In this document: positions 43,506-49,894 of the stretch, piece by piece
How positions within the stretch are numbered: position 1 is the stretch's first letter
How the letters are laid out: every line of letters starts with the position of its first letter
NCBI GenBank assembly: GCA_032718475.1
Contig: JAUCBJ010008753.1
Coordinates: 1-49,894 of the forward strand
Direction: 5' to 3'
DNA length: 49,894 bases
Origin: Nemertoderma westbladi
Taxonomy: Eukaryota; Xenacoelomorpha; Nemertodermatida; Nemertodermatidae
The notes under the pieces: generated by a model
The model's input: the letters and a program-made list of their open reading frames with translations, nothing else
Told to the model about the DNA's origin: nothing
Database searches by the model: none
Program-made: the position numbers and the translations under genes

Positions 43506-43677
43506 GCAGCGAGCGTCACATACTGTAGTTGTGTCATATGTTAATTAAATATACAGTACTCTAATATTGTAGTTGCCTCAATTATTGGTATATACATAGT
43601 AATGGTGATGGTTTATTGATATTGATATTTATATTATATTATATTGTATTGTTGATATATCTTAATAATAATAATAA

Positions 43678-44157
43678 ATGGCTGACTTTAATTCAGGTCC
43701 ATATAATTTAAACTTTCAAATGGGAACGAGTATGATAATTTCTGGCCCATCTGGTTCTGGAAAGTCAACATTTGTGAGCAATTTAATTAAACACAAGAAT
43801 GGTTGTTTCAACGAAGCCCCCTTGCGAGTATTGTATTGTTACGGGAGCAATCCCCCAACTATTCCTGGTATTACTCACCTTTACAAAGGTTTGCCAGAAA
43901 ATATAGATAGTTTAGTGAATAGTCGAGATTTATTAATTATAGATGATTTATTAACAGAAACTGAGTCCAGTACAGCTTTAACTGTATTGTTTACTAAGGT
44001 AGCTCATCATTCCAATATATTTATTTGTTTTATAACGCAAAACATGTTTTACGGTGGGAAGCATAACCGCACAAGATCAATTACAGTCTTGTTCACAATT
44101 AAAATCCATTCTTCAATCTCCATCAATCTCAGTCAATCTAGTCCCATAGAAAAATAA
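43678..44157 (+). pseudogene. Polinton/adintovirus-type packaging ATPase, 3'-truncated
   Basis: Residues 1-135 look like the FtsK/HerA-type (A32-like) DNA-packaging ATPase of Polinton/Maverick and adintovirus elements. Walker A is GPSGSGKS (23-30). A YCYG segment follows at 53-56 and a GLP segment at 71-73. Walker B is LLIIDD (85-90). Then come LFTKVAHHSN (104-113) and the TQN sensor-like motif (120-122), followed by FYGGKHNRTRSI. This enzyme drives genome entry into the capsid. After about residue 135 (44080) family similarity stops and the remaining 24 codons come from unrelated sequence found inverted near 45.4 kb. The usual C-terminal third is absent, so the gene is probably inactive although the frame is open. 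Confidence 0.65.
44077..44140 (-). repeat. Inverted copy of a segment at 45.37-45.44 kb
   Basis: The minus strand here reads AGATTGAAGAATGGATTTTA, followed by ATTGTGAACAAGACTGTAAT. The plus strand at about 45395-45436 reads AGATTGAAGAATGGACTTTA, followed by ATTGAGAACATAACTGTAAT. The match covers at least 45 bp with few differences and begins exactly where the ATPase similarity ends. It marks the junction that truncated the ATPase. Confidence 0.6.
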
Positions 44158-44159
44158 TA

Positions 44160-45253
44160 GTTAAATTGATGAAATTGAACCTACTTTCAACTTCTTCAAT
44201 CCATACTTTATGTCCAGATTGATCATATTTAACAGATTGAAAATGTATCCCAAGTATCCCTCTGTGCAGAAATGCCATGGTTTAGTAGGGCAGGCTTATC
44301 CATACCTAAAGGAATAAAGAGCAGGGCGGCGAGGCGGCTAGACATAAAGAATAAAGAGCAGGGCGGCTACTTCAAACATCTATAGGCCAGGCTACTATTG
44401 GAATCCCGCAGAGCTTGAGAGTGATTGACAGGCACAGTAACAATACAGATGGTGTATGGTGACTTTCTGAATTGCAGTTTCAGTACACCTGCCGTCTGCA
44501 GAAGTTATTGTCAAATTTATCCTTTCCACTCCAACTCCAAAAGTCAACATGGCATGCCCCCCCCCCCCCCCCCCCCACGTTTGGCCGCCACGTGCAGTAG
44601 GCCCGGACACGCCATAGCCATGGTGGTTAATACATCGTATTCTACGTAGGCTACATTACCTATTGAATGTCAAGAAATCGCCGTGTTGACTGTACAAACT
44701 GTGTAACGAGTTAACGAGTATCATAATAGCCCCCTTGCTTAGACAATAGCTTAAGTTTATGCAGCAAGGGGAAATTGATAAGTACAGTAGGAAAGACTTG
44801 TCTTTTCTGTGGGCCGCATACCCGCATGTATAGATAGAGAGATGTGAGTGTATGAAGTAAAGTTAGGCATGGGCGGGGGAGGGGGGGGGGGGGCGGTTAC
44901 ATTAGGTAGGTTAAATATAATTTTTACTCAGCGCAGTTCGCACTAAAGCGTCTATCAATTATGTTGCCATTTTTTGTTACTTGTCGTTTCCCACCCTCCC
45001 TTGCAATCAATATTAAAACAGACCCCTGCGCCCGCGCCCCTGCGAATGTTTGATAGATTGATTGTTACCTATAAATAATATTCAAACAAAAAATAATTGT
45101 TCTTGTTGATAATTAATTATAATTATGGAATGATCTCTTTATTAGCTACAGTAGTCCAGTAATCAGTGAGTAAAACATTTAATTTGTAAAAGCTATAAAT
45201 AATTATGCTTACTACATGTACTTTATTTGCTTGCAAGTGCCCCATAAGTATCA
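44160..45253. other. Sequence right of the ATPase, no gene seen
   Basis: It contains a 19-bp direct repeat, GAATAAAGAGCAGGGCGGC, at 44312-44330 and 44349-44367. A run of 20 C lies at 44557-44576 and a G-rich run at 44871-44893. A short minus-strand frame beginning MAFLHRGILG near 44280 is too small to support as a gene. Confidence 0.4.
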
Positions 45254-45481
45254 TTGATCCCTGCAATAATCTCTTTTAAACCAACGGCTCTATTTTGGGG
45301 AGCCAACCATGTCCGCCTGTCAATCATTCAGTTGGCTAGAAACCTGCGGCATCATGAAAGATATTTCCAGATTGATAAAATTGAGCAGATTGAACAGATT
45401 GAAGAATGGACTTTAATTGAGAACATAACTGTAATAGCCATTGATGAATTATTTCACTATAAGGTAGCATTTGTAGTTTAA
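45254..45481 (+). other. Short coding-like fragment, source of the inverted segment
   Basis: An open stretch of about 75 codons without an ATG at its start contains NHVRLSIIQLARNLRHH and QIEEWTLIENITV. The second part is repeated, inverted and diverged, at 44.08-44.14 kb, where the same frame reads EIEEWILIVNKTV. Similar translated sequence at two sites suggests a piece of a dispersed element's protein. No family is recognised. Confidence 0.3.
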
Positions 45482-45578
45482 CTTTAACGTAAAAACTTTT
45501 GAAAATCCGACGTATTTTGATTAAGTTACAGTAATGTAATATGCCTATTCATATTTGTACACATAAAACCCTTAGGTA

Positions 45579-45655
45579 CTCTCGTGGCGTAGTGGTCAGA
45601 TGGTTAAGGCGTTGGTTACATTACGTAGGTTACGAGTTCGAATCCCAGTCGGGAA
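45579..45655 (+). tRNA. tRNA-like sequence, probably a SINE head or tRNA pseudogene
   Basis: TGGCGTAGTGGTCAGATGG fits an A box, and ATGGTTAAGGCGTTGG resembles the D-arm to anticodon-arm region of tRNA-Ser/Leu types. TACGAGTTCGAATCCCAG fits a B box and T loop (TTCGAAT at 45637-45643). The acceptor ends (TCTCGTG with GTCGGGA) pair at only about five of seven positions, the T stem is imperfect and no clean anticodon stem forms. It is therefore not a functional tRNA gene. It lies just upstream of the LTR-like promoter region. Confidence 0.5.
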
Positions 45656-45683
45656 ATTTGTATTTTGGGGCCATTTATTTTCG

Positions 45684-46101
45684 TGTGGTGCTAATTGGTA
45701 GGCCAATGAGAAGCGTACAGCGTAGCGAATGATGAGCCAGGCCAATCATAGGGCATAAATTATCTTATTGCTCAAATGTGAGGCAGTGGAAAATTCTGTT
45801 AGGATTCCATGTCCCAGATTAGTGTAAGGGCCGGACTGCGTTGAACGATGAGCTGGGCCAATCATAGAGCACGAAGCACTTCATTGCTCAATGGTGAAGC
45901 TGTGGAAAATTCTGTTTAGTTTCCATGTGCAATTTCTAGTATAAAAAGGCCGGTTTGCCTTCGGTTATCACCTTATACTTCGTTACCCCTTTTCTCCACC
46001 TTATAGTTTATTCTTGTAAAATTAGTTAATTCGGTTTCTTGTTGAAACTTTATTTGATAAATCCTTTTGTAAAACTGTAAATATACTGCAATTTCCTGAC
46101 A
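45684..46101 (+). mobile_element. Candidate 5' LTR of a retroelement
   Basis: The proposed limits are TGTGG at 45684 and CTGACA at 46101. Inside are a duplicated CCAAT/TATA promoter and a downstream T-rich region. The limits cannot be confirmed because the 3' LTR would be outside the window. The main support is position, upstream of a Gag-like frame with a promoter of the expected layout. It could instead be an ordinary promoter. Confidence 0.3.
45731..45950 (+). promoter_or_regulatory. Tandemly duplicated CCAAT-TATA promoter, 116-bp period
   Basis: Two copies start at 45731 and 45847. Each has GATGAGC, then GGCCAATCATAG (a CCAAT box), ATTGCTCAA, GTGGAAAATTCTGTT and TTCCATGT or ATTCCATGT. 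Each is followed by a TATA position: GTGTAAGGGCCGG in copy 1 and TATAAAAAGGCCGG (45940-45948) in copy 2. Only the second TATA is intact, so transcription should start about 30 bp downstream, near 45975. Confidence 0.6.
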
Positions 46102-46111
46102 TGTTTTCTTT

Positions 46112-46128
46112 TGGTCCGACTTCGGGAC
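46112..46128 (+). other. Candidate primer-binding site (weak)
   Basis: TGGTCCGACTTCGGGAC begins with TGG, complementary to tRNA CCA, and lies 10 nt after the candidate LTR end. The implied tRNA 3' end does not place the conserved C at position 61 correctly, so the match to a real tRNA is doubtful. Confidence 0.2.
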
Positions 46129-48705
46129 AGCCGAACACCAGGGAGATGGCAGCCTAGATCGTTAGGCCGTAAGCAACGCAGGGAAGGGATGTCCACAACA
46201 CGCTAGCGCCCACATTGGATCGACCGCGCACCCCCTTTGCCCCTTCGAAATACTCCACTTGCTATGCAGCGCCCGCTTTGTGAGAAGGTAAGACTTTGTT
46301 CGACGCCCTTGCCCGCCGTAAGACCTATAGATCAGGGTAAGCGTGACATCGTACTGGACGCCGCAAATTTAGGATCAAATAATTATATCCAGACAACCCC
46401 CCCCCCCCCCCCCCCTTTGTCAAGTCCTACGAACCCCTGGGTTAACCTGTACTTCCTACAGGTGCGAACTATTGCCATTCGTCAGTACGCGAGTACACAT
46501 TAGGTACGGACAGCATATGTTCCATAATTTAGTGATTCGTAGCACTGACTGTTTGGTACCGGTTTGCTTTGTAGAACGTACATTAGTACCCCCCCCCCCC
46601 TTGTCTGGAGTTAGCTATTTGATCAGGCAAGGAGTATTTCTGCTACCGGCACACTGCTTGGCCTAGGGAGGTTTATTAATATCCTACCGCGCCTTGCCAC
46701 GTACTGATAGGTATTGCTGCTAACTACCGCAGCAACAAAGTTCTAGAATTAAATTAGTATACCAGATCAGCTAACGTACGGTAGCGATTAACCCCTATTC
46801 TTATCTTACAACCAGAATCTGGTATTAGTGCCGATCACGGGTGTAGTTACTAACACTGTGGTTGCCCATTGGGTTGTGGATAGGAAGGAGAGAGCTTTGA
46901 CGTCATTCGTGAGTATAAAGTTCTACAAACGCGACTAGTTTATTTTAGTAGCTAGCGCACGGTATCATTTAGTCAGAAAATCACTAAAACCTAGTAAAAG
47001 GAATTACACGAAATTGTTTTATTTGTAACACACCCACACACACACGCCCTAAAACATATTGCCCTTAAAGTTCTACTAGCTATAGCGTACTATACATTAC
47101 TTTAGGTGGAAATTATCTGTATTTGTAAAATTAGGATCTGATTTAGTTGCGGCGCAATAAGGAGTATTTCACTTTCGTTATTAAACTGTTGTTTGTCTGG
47201 ACAACGGTATTGTTACATTTAGGCTTGACCCTTTAGACTGATTTCGTACAGGGGGATCAGTTATCGTTACATTTAGGTACGACCCCTTTCGACTGATTTA
47301 GGACTGTCAGTGTTGTTACGCTAGGTCTGTTAACCCACTAGCTCGTATATAAACCATATAAATCACACCGCGGCAAGTTACTGTATTTAGGACTGTCAGT
47401 GATAGTTAGGATTCGCTGCGCGGGGATTGTTTTCCCGTGAGTTTGGTCTGTTACTGTAACTGTACATCTGCCTCACCGGTTAGAGGACAGGTATCCTTCT
47501 GTCTAGTACGTAGGCATTAGACCCGCTCACGTACATAGAATAGATACAAGGCTCTGTTCCTCGCCAGTAGTCGTTTGTGTACTATATCTGTTTGTTTAGA
47601 TATCCTGGACTGGGATTTGTTGTCAGATACTGTACAAGCCCGTATACATTACTAGAGTCTCATAGTAAGATACATCGTTACTAGGATCTGGTAAGCGGTA
47701 TACTACTGGACCCTTACAGTAGGAAGTATTTTATATAAATTAGTGTATAATACTTCTATCATAGTGTATAGTATTCCTACCACAGTAGGAAGTATATTAT
47801 ACAAATTCTGAAATTAGCGTATAGTATAGTTTAGATCTGTTAGCTATTGAAAGTAGGAGATATTTAAAAACTAAGGTTAGTAAATTTAGTAATTTAGAAC
47901 GTCCCCTGCTTCAGTAGGCTTTTAGGGTAGCTAGTACTTTCGTATTTAATCTTTGACTAGCTAACAGTTAGTTTGTAGCACTTTGTTTTACGCCGTGTGT
48001 GTGCGGTGTTACTTTTCGGTACTTGAAAAGGTACATAGGGTTTAAAGACCAATTTGTATCGGTACCTAGGAAGATTTTTCGTAAGCGTAGAAGTAAAACT
48101 CTCACCTTCGACCTTTTCAGGACTCAAGGACTCATTTCTGGACCGCTTCGAGGATTAGACCGCTTTTCGCAAAGTTTGGGAGACAATAAATTCGTCCGCG
48201 CCGCCGAAAAACGGAAAGACCCACGTCCGGTTTGTATTTGGGAATTTGTACGACTGGAAGATCAAAGGAACGTAAGTTTTACGACTCGCGTCGTTCAAAC
48301 TTAAGAAAGCACAGTAGTACTCAAAATTTGTGGGTTTCACTGTCTATTAGTAGTGTTGTTGGTACTTATTTTCCCGTTAGACGTTGCTGTTTGGCCTATT
48401 GTTTATACTTGTTGATCTATATTTTGTTAACGTATACCGTTATCTCACTTATTCGTACAAATTTAGCCGGTAGGCTAGATTACTACTTATTTTATTATAT
48501 ACCTTGTTAGTTTATTTGTACCGGTTAGGGTATATATATGATATATATATATATCAAGGTAAGTTTGACATTTGTACATTTCGACATTTTGACATTTCGA
48601 CATTCTGACTTGTTGATTTATTTGTACCGGTTAGGTAAGTTTGACTTGACTTAACATTCAGACACTTGACATTTTATTACCCGTACTTGACGTATATAAT
48701 AAGAC
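46129..48705 (+). other. Long untranslated leader before the Gag-like frame
   Basis: About 2.6 kb without a sustained frame. It contains runs of 19 C (46397-46415, flanked by GACAA and TTGTC) and 12 C (46589-46600). Local duplications occur near 47210-47300 (GTTACATTTAGG, then GACC, then GACTGATTT) and 47700-47830 (CAGTAGGAAGTAT). Strong donor-like words include GAACGTAAGT (about 48269) and AGGTAAGTTTGAC twice (about 48556 and 48632). An acceptor-like TTGACTTAACATTCAG ends near 48660, so a 5'-leader intron is possible. A 101-codon frame at 47999-48304 ends across the first donor and could be a small upstream exon. Confidence 0.35.
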
Positions 48706-49894
48706 ATGAGTGACACACCCCATTCGACGAGATACCCACCTACCGACTATGACTCGTGCGACCCGGACAGATCGACAGTAGACGAACCGAGAAGGAGAAC
48801 CCGAGATTCCACCGATGTCACACCGCTTGCGTCGCCGGTACCCCGAACGGAAATACCGGAAGCCGCAACGCGTGGCGACGGCAGAATCGAAGATTTCCTT
48901 ACCGTCCCGCAGACTAGATCGCGGGAACCGGACATGGTAAGTTCGACTGGAAGCCAGGAGAACGTTATTAGAAGTATAGGAGGACACATGGCCCAGATTA
49001 CTCGGAACCTCGGAGAAGGTTTTCGCGTTTTACGCGAGTTAACCGCCCCGATGTCGAGATACGAGTTCTACACCTTACAGGTAAGAATAGAAAGTAGGGT
49101 ACATGCCTCCGTAGATAAACTTAAAGGTTTGCACGAACTTGCAGAGTTGCGTGGCGACAACTTTACTCAGGTAAAGATAGTAGATAAATTGGTAAGTGCG
49201 AGAGAAAGCCTTATCCAGTTTAAGTCGGTAATAAGCTTGGCTCAACAGGAGCAGTTCGACCAACTGCTAGGTGAGTCAGTTTCGGACGCGTTGTTACAAC
49301 CCGAAGAGGAAGAAGAACTCTACTGCCTGGACGGAAGGTTGGAAACGCTGACCAATTTTCTTCGTAGATGCGGCGTACCGATCGACGAACCGGAAGTCGA
49401 ACCGCGAGGGACGACGGAAGTTCTCACTACGGAAGGCTCGCGAGCCTACCAACATCCACCACTGGATAGATCGTTCGTTAGCGTACGGAGCGACGTTGGC
49501 AACGTTGGCGACGTTAGTAGAACAGCGTCTGGAATTACTCGACAACAACAGGAGGTTGCACGCCGACAACAAGTCGCCGAGGAAGAAGCGCGACACCAGA
49601 TGGCACAGATCGCCATCGAAGGAGAGAAACAACATAGAGAAGCGGAGGCAAGAATTGCACAACTCAAGGCGCAAGCCGAATTCGAAGCTTCGGAAATGCG
49701 CAGACTGGAGGAGGACTTAGTGCGAGAAGCGGCAGCTGACGAGTTAGCACGGAAGAAAGCAGCATCCGACGCTCATGCCAAGTTGGAGGCGCGGCAAATA
49801 AACGCTCGATTAGCTATACAGGAAGCGGAATTAGCGGCACAACAACAGGATGCAGATCGACGCAAAAGGGAGATGCAACTACAGTTCGAATTGA
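48706..49894 (+). CDS. Gag-like protein of a BEL/Pao-type retroelement, 3' end outside window
   Basis: An ATG at 48706-48708 opens 396 codons without a stop up to the window edge. Residues 1-85 are hydrophilic and Ser/Thr/Arg/Asp-rich. Residues 88-195 form a helical region (MAQITRNLGEGFRVLRELT, then QVRIESRVHASVDKL). An acidic patch (EEEEEL) lies near 200. From about 276 to the end there is a long charged coiled coil rich in Ala, Gln, Glu and Arg (RRQQVAEEEARHQM, then EARIAQLKAQAEFEASEM). Helical N-terminus plus Ala/Glu coiled coil resembles the N-terminal part of invertebrate BEL/Pao polyproteins. No zinc knuckle, protease or RT is in view. GC-rich codon use contrasts with the AT-rich host exons. 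A host coiled-coil protein is the alternative. Confidence 0.6.
   Translation, partial: MSDTPHSTRYPPTDYDSCDPDRSTVDEPRRRTRDSTDVTPLASPVPRTEIPEAATRGDGRIEDFLTVPQTRSREPDMVSSTGSQENVIRSIGGHMAQITRNLGEGFRVLRELTAPMSRYEFYTLQVRIESRVHASVDKLKGLHELAELRGDNFTQVKIVDKLVSARESLIQFKSVISLAQQEQFDQLLGESVSDALLQPEEEEELYCLDGRLETLTNFLRRCGVPIDEPEVEPRGTTEVLTTEGSRAYQHPPLDRSFVSVRSDVGNVGDVSRTASGITRQQQEVARRQQVAEEEARHQMAQIAIEGEKQHREAEARIAQLKAQAEFEASEMRRLEEDLVREAAADELARKKAASDAHAKLEARQINARLAIQEAELAAQQQDADRRKREMQLQFEL

Noticed and set aside
44557-44893. A fourth TTAA poly-G/poly-C element between the C run at 44557 and the G run at 44871
   Set aside because: The runs are in the opposite order, the interior shares nothing with the family and there is no TTAA at the edges.
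45579-45655. A functional tRNA gene
   Set aside because: The acceptor and T stems have mismatches and there is no proper anticodon stem; only the internal promoter boxes look right.
48658-48989. Minus-strand frames opposite the Gag-like start
   Set aside because: They overlap the longer plus-strand frame, which runs to the window edge, and have Ser/Arg-rich antisense composition.

Overview
The window is nuclear DNA from an animal, most likely a protostome and probably a lophotrochozoan such as a mollusc, brachiopod, nemertean or annelid. The main evidence is a spliced two-exon innexin gene, a gap-junction family typical of protostomes and cnidarians. GT-AG introns, LINE relics, inverted-repeat elements and an LTR-type retroelement fit an invertebrate genome rich in repeats. 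I cannot name the species.

Roughly 22 kb of the 50 kb is tandem repeat. There are six unrelated-looking arrays: 12 bp (855-2195), a 36-bp megasatellite of about 15.8 kb (2822-18640), 15 bp (22530-24416), 38 bp (34471-36753), 20 bp (36821-37080) and a second 36-bp array (40498-41000). Four periods are multiples of three, so the arrays contain very long open frames, including one of more than 2,300 codons on the minus strand. I treat these as products of periodicity, not genes. The megasatellite has 3,369-bp higher-order blocks, a small CTACC/GGTAG hairpin in most units, a detached fragment at 19.88 kb, and a single-copy relic with matching left flank at 29.77 kb that may mark the dispersed element it grew from.

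Three host genes lie on the minus strand between the arrays. They are an unrecognised tail-anchored membrane protein (26468-25008, two exons), the innexin (33319-31694, two exons) and an exon resembling the FAM181 family (39335-39030) with possible further coding sequence at 38.1-38.6 kb.

Three plus-strand ORFs at 42.1-44.2 kb look like an endogenous DNA-virus remnant. They encode an unknown protein, a RING-finger protein, and a packaging ATPase of the kind carried by Polinton/Maverick and adintovirus elements. The ATPase frame stays open but its family similarity ends at about 44080, where it is joined to sequence also found inverted at 45.4 kb.

Mobile DNA includes a family of three TTAA-flanked elements ending in poly-G and poly-C (21.7, 30.4 and 37.2 kb), a 247-bp foldback element (31.1 kb), three copies of one LINE 3' end, a separate LINE RT-protein relic (21.05 kb) and a tRNA-like SINE head (45.58 kb). 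From about 45.7 kb to the end lies what looks like the 5' part of an LTR retroelement: a duplicated CCAAT/TATA promoter, a long leader and a 396-codon Gag-like frame that runs off the window edge.
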